A stretch of 64,000 nt of DNA from Sphingobacteriales bacterium (GTDB lineage: Bacteria; Bacteroidota; Bacteroidia; Chitinophagales; UBA2359). Position 1 is the stretch's first letter, and each line of letters opens with the position of its first letter. The stretch is from the NCBI GenBank assembly GCA_016718845.1, contig JADKCK010000001.1, positions 222,758 through 286,757 of the forward strand, given 5' to 3'. Position numbers and translations under genes: made by a program. The notes beneath the pieces are model-generated. The model was not told where the DNA came from, did no database searches, and saw nothing but the letters and a program-made list of their open reading frames with translations. Shown here piece by piece: positions 46,888 to 56,427 of the stretch.

Positions 46888-48144
46888 TTATATTTTCCAT
46901 TTATGGTCAACTAAAATGGGCGATTGGGCTATTTGCCCAACATGTCGTTTTCCCACCGATTGTTGTTCGGATTGTACAATTTGTTTGTTGCCAAAAAAGT
47001 CGCCTGCCATTACCTCTAATTTGGCTACGTCCCACACCGAGTCGGCGATGTGTTTGCCCATTTGGCAACGAAGCGACAATTGGTAAGTACCCGACAGCAG
47101 CGGAAATTTGGGTATGATGCAATCCAAGATACCTTGTTCGGGTAGGTTGTTGATGTGTCCATACGACATATCGGAGTTGCACTCAAAAATGCACTCGCTG
47201 TTGTGGTTATGAAAATTTATGTTAAACATAACCCCCATAGTGTTGGTATTGGTTTTGTAGCCAATGCGTAGTTTTAGGTATTGCCCGGTTTGTATAAGGT
47301 CGGTTAGGTTGTTGTTTTCGTCGAACAGTTGGATAGAGGTGAAACGCAAACTGCCGTTTCCGTTTCGGTCTTCGCGGGTGGCAATGTCGCTGGTAAAGGT
47401 GTCGCGCATCGACATATATCTGTCTACTACTTCGTTCATGCTGCCTTGCATAACCATATTGCCTTGATTAAGCAAAACACCTTTGTTGCAAAGTTCCAAA
47501 ACAGCGCCCATGTCGTGGCTAACAAACAAAATGGTGCGCCCCGAGCTAGTTACTTCTTGCATTTTGTTCATGCACTTTTTTCTAAATTCGGCGTCGCCCA
47601 CCGACAGCACTTCGTCTATAACCAAAATTTCGGGTTCGAGGTGTGCTGCCACCGAAAAAGCCAATCGCACCTGCATACCGCTTGAGTAATGCTTTACAGA
47701 GGTATTTAAAAATTGTTCAACGCCGCTAAATGCCACAATTTCGTCGAATTTTTGGGCGGTTTCTTTGCGCGACAAGCCCAATAAAGCTCCGTTAAAATAT
47801 ACGTTTTCGGCACCTGTTAGCTCGGGATGAAACCCCGTGCCTACCTCTAGCAAGCTTGCCATGCGTCCGCGTGTAATAGCATAGCCTTTGGTTGGCGGTG
47901 TAATGCGCGACAAAATTTTAAGTAACGTGGATTTACCCGACCCATTTTTGCCAATAATGCCAATTACATCGCCTTGTTGCACATCAAAACTTATGCCTTT
48001 TAATGCCCACATTTCTTCTTTTTTTGAGCCACCTCCTTTTAACGAGTTGACAATAGATTGACGTAAAGTTCGGTATTGCTCGCGGGTAGCTCCTATTTTA
48101 AATTTTTTATGTATGTCGTGTATTTCTAAAATTGGCTCGTTCAT
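46888..48144 (-). CDS. wzt: Polysaccharide ABC transporter ATPase with Wzt-type C-terminal domain
   Basis: 418 residues. ABC domain: GKNGSGKST (Walker A, 65-73), YSSGMQVRLAFSVA signature, ILVIDEVLSVGD (Walker B) and the SHD switch His. An extra 160-residue C-terminal domain (from about 260) matches the position of the Wzt carbohydrate-binding domain that recognises a modified glycan end before export. Pairs with the permease at 49446 with a methyltransferase gene in between, an order seen in O-antigen and teichoic-acid-type exporters in which terminal methylation signals chain end. Confidence 0.88.
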   Translation of the reverse strand: MNEPILEIHDIHKKFKIGATREQYRTLRQSIVNSLKGGGSKKEEMWALKGISFDVQQGDVIGIIGKNGSGKSTLLKILSRITPPTKGYAITRGRMASLLEVGTGFHPELTGAENVYFNGALLGLSRKETAQKFDEIVAFSGVEQFLNTSVKHYSSGMQVRLAFSVAAHLEPEILVIDEVLSVGDAEFRKKCMNKMQEVTSSGRTILFVSHDMGAVLELCNKGVLLNQGNMVMQGSMNEVVDRYMSMRDTFTSDIATREDRNGNGSLRFTSIQLFDENNNLTDLIQTGQYLKLRIGYKTNTNTMGVMFNINFHNHNSECIFECNSDMSYGHINNLPEQGILDCIIPKFPLLSGTYQLSLRCQMGKHIADSVWDVAKLEVMAGDFFGNKQIVQSEQQSVGKRHVGQIAQSPILVDHKWKI

Positions 48145-48344
48145 GGAGAATGAAAATGGAGAATGAAAAATGAAAACTATTTATTGGGTGCTTTGGGCAG
48201 TTTTTAGTGCAAATGCAAAAAATGCGGGGTTTGGTTTGCAAATTTTGTTGTTTAAAAACTATATATTTGTGCTATGTGTGGCGTGTATGGTGCTTGTTGT
48301 ACTTTGACAACGGGGGTGCCACCAACTTGTGTAGTTAGGGAGTG

Positions 48345-48389
48345 CCAAACATCACCCCCAAAAAAGACATTTACCGCGTCAAGCGGGGC
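48345..48389 (-). repeat. Second intergenic repeat family, copy 2
   Basis: On the minus strand it reads GCCCCGCTTGACGCGG, a variable 6 bp, then TCTTTTTTGGGGGTGATG, as at 22553-22597. It sits in the 291-bp spacer between wzt and the methyltransferase gene, which otherwise shows no gene. Confidence 0.6.
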
Positions 48390-48435
48390 TGGTGCAAGGT
48401 GTTGTACGGGGTGGCTTGTAGTTGGCATAGCCAAT

Positions 48436-49359
48436 TTACAGTTTTGATATTAAATAGCAATGGCTAACGGCTAAATCGTGGGTGGATAGGTTGGCGTATT
48501 GGCGATGTACGGGTACCTTTTTCAGGTCGTTTTCCGAGTCGGTTCGTAGTTCTTGGTGGGTAATGGGTAAGCCAATTTGTTGGTATATTTGCAGGTAATT
48601 GGGCAATCGCAATCGGTTTTGGGGTTGTATGCTGTTGTCAATTAATGCCCATTGTGCGTCGGAAAATTGGAGGTAGTTGTAGATGGTAATGCTTTGGTCG
48701 AAGTGGGCGAAATGGTCGGACATGTCGATGAAGTGCGATTGTATGCCGCCATTTTTTTGGCTTATGCGTTTAAACTCTGCCAAAATAGCTTTTAGTATAT
48801 TGGGGTAGATGTGCTCAAAGGTGTTGTTCGAGGTAATTAGGCTGATGCTGTTGTTGGGCAGTGGCAGGTTTCGGGCGTCGGCTATTAGGTATTTTATGTG
48901 CAATACATCGAGGATAGCTTGGAGGGTATCGGGTGGGTTTTTGAGTAGTTGCTCGAGTTGTGCAAGTTTTTGGGGCTGATACGTGATGTAGTTTTTTAGT
49001 TGGTTGCTATGGGCATAATCTACCATTTTTTGTATGGTAGTTAGCATAGTATTGTGGTTTAGCAGTGGCGATATGTCTACGGTATATATGGTATCGGCGC
49101 CGTTTAAAAACAAGCTAATGGGTACTACCGGATACCAACCTGTGCCTAACTCGAGGGTAGTGCTGGGTGTGGTGGTGTGGCTATATTGCTCAAAAAAACG
49201 TAGGTGTTTGTTGGCATGAACCAAACGGTCGGTAAAGTATGTGTTGTTGAGTAATACACCTTTGGTAACGTATCGTTGAAAAAAATAGTTAATTTGGTGC
49301 TTGTATGGTAAAAAAGAAATTGTTTTTTGGACTATGGCTTTTAGTATCCAAGTTTTCAT
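48436..49359 (-). CDS. Class I SAM-dependent methyltransferase-like protein
   Basis: 307 residues. TTLELGTGWYPVVPISLFLNG is the SAM-binding motif I with an acidic motif II (YTVDIS). Then IADARNLPLPNNSISLITSNNTFEHI, where methyltransferases of this class bind the adenine and the substrate. Acceptor unknown; its place between permease and ATPase genes suggests modification of the exported glycan. Confidence 0.75.
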   Translation of the reverse strand: MKTWILKAIVQKTISFLPYKHQINYFFQRYVTKGVLLNNTYFTDRLVHANKHLRFFEQYSHTTTPSTTLELGTGWYPVVPISLFLNGADTIYTVDISPLLNHNTMLTTIQKMVDYAHSNQLKNYITYQPQKLAQLEQLLKNPPDTLQAILDVLHIKYLIADARNLPLPNNSISLITSNNTFEHIYPNILKAILAEFKRISQKNGGIQSHFIDMSDHFAHFDQSITIYNYLQFSDAQWALIDNSIQPQNRLRLPNYLQIYQQIGLPITHQELRTDSENDLKKVPVHRQYANLSTHDLAVSHCYLISKL

Positions 49360-49445
49360 GCCAAGAAATATTTTGCTAATCGGAGAGGCGATGAGTTATT
49401 AAGTAGGTGTTGTTTGTTTTGGGCTGATGGATTTTGTGGTTTAAA

Positions 49446-50264
49446 TTACACAATATCGGCAAAGAAGGCTTCTTCTTTGCGGAAAAAATAAACGCCCAAC
49501 ACAAAAACAAATAAGGTAGAGACAAGGCTAATGCCAATTAAATTCCACTCGATGGGTTTGTCAATAAATATGGAGCGAGATAGGTTTACGGCACCTGCTA
49601 CGGGATTAAGGGCAAAGGCATATTTGGCATAATCGCCCTTAAAAATAGACGATGGGTATAATATAGGGCTGATAAACAGCAACATTTGTATAAAAAAGGG
49701 CAATGCGTATTTAAAATCGCGGTATTTTACGTTAAGTGCTGCCAATAAATACCCCATGCCGCAGGTACTAAACACGGTAATAAGCAATGCCAAGGGCAAC
49801 AATGTTACCAAACGCAACACATTAACCGAGTGTTGATAATACAACAACAACACAAAATAAACACTTAGTGCCATTAAAAAATCGAAAACGCTAACCAATA
49901 CCGCAGAGGTGGGTATGATAAGACGCGGAAAATAGATTTTTTTTACAATGCGCGAATTAGTTAGCAAACTATTTGCAGCATTGCTCAAACCTGTCGAAAA
50001 AATGTTCCAGAACATTAAACCCGAATAGGCAAAAATAGGATAGGGTATGTCGTCGGACGGTATGTTGAGCGCTCGTTTAAAGACAAACGAAAAAGTAATC
50101 ATGAGCATTAAAGGCTGTAAAATAGCCCATAGTACGCCAAAAATAGTTTGTTTGTAACGCACTTTTATGTCGCGCCACACAAAATAATAGAACAACTCGC
50201 GAAACTCCCAGATTTCGGGTAAGCCCAACGAAAAACGCGAAACTGGTTTTATGGTATAACTCAC
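49446..50264 (-). CDS. wzm: Polysaccharide ABC transporter permease
   Basis: 272 residues, ABC2_membrane family. Six hydrophobic segments, with the family motif WRDIKVRYKQTIFGVLWAILQPLM split across the first loop and segment (VRYKQT, GVLWAILQP) and NPVAGAVNLSR near the end. Forms the inner-membrane channel for undecaprenyl-linked glycan together with Wzt. First gene of a three-gene minus-strand operon. Confidence 0.9.
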   Translation of the reverse strand: MSYTIKPVSRFSLGLPEIWEFRELFYYFVWRDIKVRYKQTIFGVLWAILQPLMLMITFSFVFKRALNIPSDDIPYPIFAYSGLMFWNIFSTGLSNAANSLLTNSRIVKKIYFPRLIIPTSAVLVSVFDFLMALSVYFVLLLYYQHSVNVLRLVTLLPLALLITVFSTCGMGYLLAALNVKYRDFKYALPFFIQMLLFISPILYPSSIFKGDYAKYAFALNPVAGAVNLSRSIFIDKPIEWNLIGISLVSTLFVFVLGVYFFRKEEAFFADIV

Positions 50265-50330
50265 GTACTTATAAATTATTGATTATCGATTGCTAAATAC
50301 CCAAAATTTGTTTGGGTTGTTTAGAAACCG

Positions 50331-50338
50331 CAAAAGTA
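50331..50338 (-). promoter_or_regulatory. Candidate -7 box for the wzm operon
   Basis: The minus strand reads TACTTTTG, an exact TAnnTTTG match, 67 nt before the wzm start. Confidence 0.45.
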
Positions 50339-50476
50339 CGATTTTTTTTGGTGATTATGGCTTTCTGCCAACAAATCTAATTTTTTTTAACCCAATTGTT
50401 AACAAACCTCGTTTTTTGTACACCTATTTTAGTGCAAATTTTTAAACAAATAGCTTGCTACTACCCCATTATTGCG

Positions 50477-50484
50477 TAACTTTG
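50477..50484 (+). promoter_or_regulatory. Candidate -7 box for the GT2 gene
   Basis: TAACTTTG is an exact TAnnTTTG match, 41 nt before the ATG at 50525. TTG at 50455-50457 is 19 nt upstream, the spacing expected of a -33 element. The best promoter candidate in the window. Confidence 0.6.
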
Positions 50485-50524
50485 CGCTCGTTTTTGGCAA
50501 ACCAAATACAAAGGCAGTTTAATA

Positions 50525-51481
50525 ATGGCAGATAATGTAAAAATAGACCTATCGGTGGTAGTACCTGTATATAATAGCGAAGAAACCCTACAACCACTTT
50601 TCGAGCGCATCCAACAAACATGCACCAATAATGCTTGGACGTTTGAAGTGATTTTTGTTGACGATTATTCGCAAGATAAAAGCTGGCAGGTACTTCGACA
50701 ACTAAAACAAACCTACCCAAGCCAAATTGTTGCCATTAAGTTAGCCAAAAACTCGGGACAACACAGCGCCCTAATGTGTGGGTTTAACTACATACGCGGC
50801 AAATGGGTGATTACCATTGACGACGACCTGCAAAACCCACCCGAAGATATAGTAGAACTAATAAAGTGCCAACGCGAAACCAAAGCCGATTTGGTGTATG
50901 GTGTGTATCAAAAAGGACAAAAAAAACACAGCATTATACGCAATATGGGCAGCATTGTGTTGCGCAAAATACTCGAAAGTGCCACAGGTTCTATCCGCGA
51001 AAGCTCGGCGTTTAGGCTCATAAACGCTAAAATTGTAGAAGAATTGCGCCGCCATAGACAAATGCACATTTATATCGACCAAATTTTGAGTTGGTATACC
51101 CAAAACACCGCCACGGCATTAGTGCGCCATTTCCCGCGCGAAGCAGGCACATCGGGCTACTCTATGTTTAAGCTTATTTCGTTTACATTGGGTATTATTA
51201 TCAATTATACCGTATTGCCATTGCGCCTTATTACCTATATTGGTTTAATAGCTTCTTTTAGTAGTTTTGTATTAGGCACAAGGTTTATTATCCTTAAAAT
51301 GCTCTCCGACATAAAAGTAGCCGGTTTTACTGCCATTATGGTAGCCATTACGTTTAGCGCAGGCTTGTTGATGTTTTCGTTGGGTATTATCGGCGAGTAT
51401 ATTTCCAGAATATACATCTCGCAAACACAACGCCCAATCTACTCCGTTGAAAAAAGTTTAATTATAGAAGAAATAGTCTAA
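50525..51481 (+). CDS. GT2 glycosyltransferase, polyprenyl-phosphate type
   Basis: 318 residues. Catalytic domain 1-220 with LSVVVPVYNSEETL, VIFVDDYSQD (nucleotide binding) and ITIDDDLQNPPED (DxD-like, metal). Two transmembrane segments at about 225-300 end the protein. This is the layout of ArnC/GtrB/DPM1-type enzymes that move a sugar from an NDP-sugar to undecaprenyl phosphate on the cytosolic side. Such enzymes supply sugars for later glycan modification outside the cytosol. Divergent from the wzm operon. Confidence 0.88.
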   Translation: MADNVKIDLSVVVPVYNSEETLQPLFERIQQTCTNNAWTFEVIFVDDYSQDKSWQVLRQLKQTYPSQIVAIKLAKNSGQHSALMCGFNYIRGKWVITIDDDLQNPPEDIVELIKCQRETKADLVYGVYQKGQKKHSIIRNMGSIVLRKILESATGSIRESSAFRLINAKIVEELRRHRQMHIYIDQILSWYTQNTATALVRHFPREAGTSGYSMFKLISFTLGIIINYTVLPLRLITYIGLIASFSSFVLGTRFIILKMLSDIKVAGFTAIMVAITFSAGLLMFSLGIIGEYISRIYISQTQRPIYSVEKSLIIEEIV

Positions 51482-51499
51482 TTTTTGATAAAAAAGCGG

Positions 51500-51507
51500 T
51501 ATCTTTG
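51500..51507 (+). promoter_or_regulatory. Candidate -7 box for the hydroxylase pair
   Basis: TATCTTTG is an exact TAnnTTTG match, 149 nt before the ATG at 51656. Confidence 0.45.
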
Positions 51508-51655
51508 CCTTTTAAATCACTCATCTTAATTATAAAAAAATATAAAATATTATTTTTAGTTAGTTGCAAATTTTAGGCAGATGAACTTAGCCCCAAACAG
51601 GACTATCATCGCACCAAATCCTACAATACAATAAATATTTCATTCTCTTATCGTT

Positions 51656-52336
51656 ATGGAAACAAATCCAGTATATTTTTACGACACCGCCGATTTTGCG
51701 TGGGTTAAAAACCTCGAAGTCAACTGGCAACTTATCCGCCACGAGCTTGACCAAATTATTACACAGCCCGCCAGCGACAAACCCAACCCATATTGGAAAG
51801 CCTCGCACCCCGATTACGTAAAATCGGACCAGCCCATTGCCTGGAAAACCTACGGATTTTTGTTTTTTGGCATCCGCCAACAATCACACTGCAATGCCTG
51901 CCCCGAAACATGGAAGCTGCTATCGCAAATACCCGGGCTAACAGGTGCCGAATTTTCGATGATGGAACCCGGCACACATATAACCCCGCACAAAGGCTAC
52001 ACCCGCATGGTGTTGCGCTCGCATATTGGTTTGGTAATACCCCAAGATGCCCAAGCCTGCGCCCTGCGCGTTGGCGACCAAACCCGACATTGGGAAGCAG
52101 GCAAAGTAATGATTTTTGACGATAGCTACGAACACGAAGCCTGGAACCGCTCGTCGGAGCGCCGCGCCGTACTAATGTTTGACATTGCCAACCCCGAAAT
52201 GGGCTATACCGCCGACCAAATTTGCCGCTACAAACTTAGCAACGTATCCGACCCCTTTATGCTAGGTATTGCACCCGCCGAAAAATGGATGGAATGGTAC
52301 GAACAAGGTTATATCCCCGAAGATTTAACCCAATAA
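51656..52336 (+). CDS. Aspartyl/asparaginyl beta-hydroxylase-like dioxygenase, copy 1
   Basis: 226 residues, no membrane segment. Fe(II)/2-oxoglutarate-type cupin of the Asp_Arg_Hydrox family: MEPGTHITPHKGYT and, about 46 residues after the first metal His, FDDSYEHEAWNRS supply the two metal His; RSHIGLVIP and LRVGDQTRHWEAGK carry the 2-oxoglutarate-binding residues. Relatives hydroxylate Asp/Asn side chains in EGF domains or peptides, or lipid A acyl chains (LpxO). Which substrate applies is open. A tandem paralogue follows 51 nt downstream. Confidence 0.85.
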   Translation: METNPVYFYDTADFAWVKNLEVNWQLIRHELDQIITQPASDKPNPYWKASHPDYVKSDQPIAWKTYGFLFFGIRQQSHCNACPETWKLLSQIPGLTGAEFSMMEPGTHITPHKGYTRMVLRSHIGLVIPQDAQACALRVGDQTRHWEAGKVMIFDDSYEHEAWNRSSERRAVLMFDIANPEMGYTADQICRYKLSNVSDPFMLGIAPAEKWMEWYEQGYIPEDLTQ

Positions 52337-52387
52337 CATTGCCCATAAACCGCACTATTTTAAGCAAACAATTAAAACTTATTCTCG

Positions 52388-53074
52388 ATGGAAACCATCC
52401 AAGAACCAATATATTTTTATAACAAAGAAGATTTTCCTTGGTACAAAAACCTCGAAGCCAATTGGCAGCTTATCCGCCAAGAGTTAGAGGCAGTATTATC
52501 ATCGCCTGCCAGCCACAAAATAAGTAAGGCGTGGATGGGCGCACACCCAAGCTACGTAAAATCCGAAACAGGGCACGATATTGCTTGGAAAGTGTACAGC
52601 TTTGTATTTTTGGGCATCAGGCATAAGTTTCACTGCGAACAATGCCCCGAAACCTACAAACTATTGTCGCAAATACCCGGGCTAACAGGTGCCGAGTTTT
52701 CGATGATGGAACCCGGTACGCATATTTTGCCGCATAAAGGCTACACCCGCATGGTGTTGCGCTCGCATTTGGCACTTATTGTACCTCAACCCGCCGAAGC
52801 CTGCGCCCTGCGCGTTGGCGACCAAACCCGACACTGGGAAGAAGGCAAAGTGTGGGTTTTTGACGATAGCTACGAACACGAAGCCTGGAACCGCTCCGAT
52901 GCCCGCCGCGCCGTGTTAATGTTTGATATTGCCAACCCCGAAATGGGCTATACCGCCGACCAAATCTGCCGCTACAAACTAGAGCGCACCGACGACCCCT
53001 TTATGCTAAACATTGCCCCGCCCGAAACATGGTTGCAATGGTACGAACAAGGCTATTTTCCGGAGGCTGATTAA
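52388..53074 (+). CDS. Aspartyl/asparaginyl beta-hydroxylase-like dioxygenase, copy 2
   Basis: 228 residues, very similar to copy 1 over its central part (SQIPGLTGAEFSMMEPGTHI, ALRVGDQTRHWEEGKV, NPEMGYTADQICRYKL), with the same metal His residues. Differences lie mainly in the N-terminal 90 residues and the last 20. DNA identity across the centre is high enough to suggest recent duplication or gene conversion. Different N-termini may mean different substrates. Confidence 0.85.
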   Translation: METIQEPIYFYNKEDFPWYKNLEANWQLIRQELEAVLSSPASHKISKAWMGAHPSYVKSETGHDIAWKVYSFVFLGIRHKFHCEQCPETYKLLSQIPGLTGAEFSMMEPGTHILPHKGYTRMVLRSHLALIVPQPAEACALRVGDQTRHWEEGKVWVFDDSYEHEAWNRSDARRAVLMFDIANPEMGYTADQICRYKLERTDDPFMLNIAPPETWLQWYEQGYFPEAD

Positions 53075-53164
53075 TACTTGTTGGCTAAAAAGATTTGAAA
53101 AACAAAAACTTCCTTATCACTTCACCATCTATCTGTCGAAGTTTATGTTTTCAAACCGTTTATA

Positions 53165-54226
53165 ATGATAAAAGAATTTTTTTTTCCGAACGACGGAAAA
53201 ACCGAACACTTTGCAGCCCTCGACGGGCTGCGAGGTTTTGCGGTGTTGTTGGTATTAATTAGCCATGCTAATTTAATAGGTGTTTATGTGCCAAATATAC
53301 TCAATTACCCGCAAATGGGCACGTGTGGCGTACAGCTTTTTTTTGTGTTAAGTGCTTATTTGCTCGACAGGCAAATTGCAAATGCCCTGCTCAACCAAAA
53401 AGCCGATAAACGATATTGGTTAAATTACGCATTGCGGCGCTTTTTGCGCATCTACCCTATGTTTTTTTTATCGTTACTACTGTATTATTTTTTGACAATG
53501 CACGTAAAAGGCAATATGGTTTTTGGACACGATATAACCATAAAAGACATAACAAAACACTTATTACTGCAAAAAGGCGAAGGATTTTATTGGTCGATAC
53601 CTGTAGAGTTTAAATACTATTTCTTGTCTCCTTTTTTAATGTTGGCTTGCCATTATTGGCTAAAATGGGATTTTAAAAAAGTAATTTTGTTTTTTGGGTT
53701 AATTACATTGGGTGTGTTAGCTATTAAATTTAAATTTGATTGGTCAAAAATAGCAACAACCAACTACCTACCTATATTTTTTGTAGGTACTATTTTTTCT
53801 GTAACCGAACTACTTAAGCAAACAACCTTAGATAGTTTTAAAAAAACTTACCCTATTGCAATAGACATAATAGGTATTATTGCTTTTATTACAATTTTTG
53901 TGTTGCTTAAAACCGACAATAGCTCGGGTATAAAAAATGCTCTTTTATGGGGGTTAGTTTTGTTTGCTGCAAAATACGGACATGGAATAATTAGTTACAT
54001 TTTTAGTTTTACTTTTTTGCGCTTATGGGGCATATTTAGCTTTAGCGCTTATTTGCTACATAGGGCAATATTAGGATATGTTTATCATTTATCCCCATTT
54101 CCAAATAAAAGCAAACTAATTGCATTCTTAATATTTAGTTTGTTGATATCGTTAATTAGTTACTTAGTAATAGAAAAACCATTAAGCAAAATAAGATTGA
54201 CTCGCACAAAAACTTCATCATCCTAA
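53165..54226 (+). CDS. Acyltransferase family 3 membrane protein
   Basis: 353 residues, about ten transmembrane segments. FAALDGLRGFAVLLVLISHA near the start has the catalytic-type His of OafA/WecH-like enzymes; FFVLSAYLLDRQ, RRFLRIYPMFF and a C-terminal VIEKPLSK are family hallmarks. These O-acetylate or O-acylate extracytoplasmic glycans. Stop is 4 nt before the first sulfotransferase of the array, so they are in one operon. Confidence 0.87.
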   Translation: MIKEFFFPNDGKTEHFAALDGLRGFAVLLVLISHANLIGVYVPNILNYPQMGTCGVQLFFVLSAYLLDRQIANALLNQKADKRYWLNYALRRFLRIYPMFFLSLLLYYFLTMHVKGNMVFGHDITIKDITKHLLLQKGEGFYWSIPVEFKYYFLSPFLMLACHYWLKWDFKKVILFFGLITLGVLAIKFKFDWSKIATTNYLPIFFVGTIFSVTELLKQTTLDSFKKTYPIAIDIIGIIAFITIFVLLKTDNSSGIKNALLWGLVLFAAKYGHGIISYIFSFTFLRLWGIFSFSAYLLHRAILGYVYHLSPFPNKSKLIAFLIFSLLISLISYLVIEKPLSKIRLTRTKTSSS

Positions 54227-54230
54227 AAAT

Positions 54231-55340
54231 TTGTTTTTGACTAATTATACGCAAATACCCATTCATTTTGTTGTCGGAGCTGCCCGCTCAGGCACTACTT
54301 TGTTGCGCACCATCTTAAATGCTCACCCGCACATTTATTGTACCGGTGAGGTACGCCACACTATGGCTTTTTACAGTACGTATGGCAATCAACAACCTAT
54401 CTCGGAGCAATTTATTACCAACTTTAAGCAATACGAACTGCTTAGATTTGGCAATGTAGGCAAAAAAAAGGAAAAAAAAGCGCTGTTATTGGCAAAAATG
54501 GACGAGGTTTTGGGCGATTTGCGCCCTCAATTGCCTACAATGGATTATGCCCAATTATCTAAATATTTGCTATTAAACAGTAGCAAAATTGCCGAGCAAA
54601 AACAAGTAAACGTGTTGATGAACAAAAACCCCGATTACTGTTTTTACATTGACGAGCTACTAAAAATACACCCCGAAGCCAAATTTTTAGCTTGTATCCG
54701 CGACCCACGCGCGGTTGTACTTTCGCACCAAGAGCACAAAGGGTTTAACGATTTTTCGCAATATATGGGCGATAGCGCTGCCGCCGTATCGTATTTCTGG
54801 AAATGGAGCAACGAGGCTATACTTGCAGCCCAAGCCAAATATCCAAACAAAATACTATTGGTGCCTTACGAGCAAATGGTAACCGATAAAGAAAATTTGT
54901 TGCACAAAATCTGCAGTTTTTTAAACATCGAGTTCGACCAAGCTATGCTTACACACGAGCAGCAACAAAGCACAACAACAACCGAAACCCCAAACAGCAA
55001 CGCCAATAATACCAACACCCCAAAAACAGCAACAGAATGGGAGCAATGGAAAACCGACAACCGCAACCAAGCCGTATTTACCAACCGTTTAGCCGCCTGG
55101 AAACAAAAACTAAGCACCCGCAACCAAGAAATTTGTAACACCATAAGTGCCGCTACTGCCATTAAATTAGGCTACGATACCGCACCGCCAAGTTTGCTTA
55201 AACAAACGTGGTTGCTGTTTAGTTGCCTACCGCAAATTGCGTTGGGCTATATAACCACCACATTATTTATCCGTCACTATTTTCATTTACCATTTAGCTG
55301 GCGATTATTGCTTGCCAAATACCTAAAAGTACGAAAATAA
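54231..55340 (+). CDS. Sulfotransferase, array member 1
   Basis: 369 residues from a TTG start at 54231; no ATG is available. VVGAARSGTTLLRTILNAHP is the 5'-PSB loop and IRDPRAVVLSHQE the 3'-PB segment; NKNPDYCFYIDELLKIHPEAK is typical of this set. Differs from the others by a Thr/Asn-rich insert (TTTETPNSNANNTNTPKT) at about 250 and by FTNRLAAWK where the rest have INTSRxxAWK. Ends with the shared FHLPFSWRLLLAKYLKVRK tail. Confidence 0.85.
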   Translation: MFLTNYTQIPIHFVVGAARSGTTLLRTILNAHPHIYCTGEVRHTMAFYSTYGNQQPISEQFITNFKQYELLRFGNVGKKKEKKALLLAKMDEVLGDLRPQLPTMDYAQLSKYLLLNSSKIAEQKQVNVLMNKNPDYCFYIDELLKIHPEAKFLACIRDPRAVVLSHQEHKGFNDFSQYMGDSAAAVSYFWKWSNEAILAAQAKYPNKILLVPYEQMVTDKENLLHKICSFLNIEFDQAMLTHEQQQSTTTTETPNSNANNTNTPKTATEWEQWKTDNRNQAVFTNRLAAWKQKLSTRNQEICNTISAATAIKLGYDTAPPSLLKQTWLLFSCLPQIALGYITTTLFIRHYFHLPFSWRLLLAKYLKVRK

Positions 55341-55348
55341 ATTTTACG

Positions 55349-56427
55349 ATGACCCTAATCGAACAATTAGACAATATTCAAATGCACTTTGTGGTAGGTA
55401 TGCCACGGGCTGGCACAAACCTGCTCCGTATGATACTTAATCGAAATCCAATAGTTAATTGTACTTCAGAAGTGAAATTTCCTATGGTATTTTACAAAGA
55501 ATATGCTCATCAAAATCCAGTATCGCCACAAATAATTATAAAATTTAAAAAATTTTACGCCAAATGGATAAACATAGATCATACACTGCCTGCCAAAACA
55601 ACCTACAGCAAATTTGATGCGGCAAATTTTTTGCAAGTAGCCGAACAAAATATAGATAAACTATCGTATGAACAACTATGTAAACTAATGTTGTTACATG
55701 TGAAGGGAGATGAAAAAAAAATAAACGACATTAAAGTTATTGTTAATAAAAATCCCGTCTTCTTGTTTTCAATACCAGAATTATTGACAATTTTTCCGGA
55801 TGCCAAATTTGTTGTTACTATACGCGATTATCGAGCTTTTTATTTATCTTTTAAACAAAGCAAAGACCAAAGTGCGTTTACTCGCTTTTTGAGTAATTCG
55901 TGTGCATCAATCAGCCAATATTGGCTGATACAGATGGAAACAATCAAACAATATCAAAAAAAATACCCCAAACAACTGTTTTTATTGCCTTATGAACGTT
56001 TAACAACAGATAAGGAAAATAGTATTAAAGAAATGTGTTCGTTTTTGGACATTCCTTTCGATAGTGCCATGCTGTCGCATGAAGAAATTGCCGTAGAACC
56101 AATCTATGATACTGCCGACGAAAGAGCGAAAAAAAAACAAGGCGATCTAACAAAATCTATTAATACCAATCGAATAGCAGCTTGGAAAAAGGATTATCGC
56201 CCAACGAAATAGCACTCTCTGAAATGATTTGCGGACAATTAGGCAGTGAATTTGGCTATGCACCCACACAAAAATTATCGGTAAGTAAAACTTTTTTTTT
56301 ACGCTTCACTCAATTACCAATACAAATAATCAGCCAAATAAGTTATACCATCTTTACTCAAAACTATTATCGTCTGCCATTTAAAATACGCTTTGGGTTG
56401 CAAAAATATTTCAAATTTACTCAATAA
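55349..56427 (+). CDS. Sulfotransferase, array member 2 (one frameshift)
   Basis: About 359 residues after joining two frames near 56190, where one A is missing from an A-run (AWKK then GLSPNEIALSEMIC). The PSB loop is changed to GMPRAGTNLLRMI (Thr-Thr replaced by Thr-Asn); IRDYRAFYLSFKQS is intact. More AT-rich than members 1 and 4-6. Starts 8 nt after member 1. The altered loop may change PAPS binding or mark loss of activity. Confidence 0.8.
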
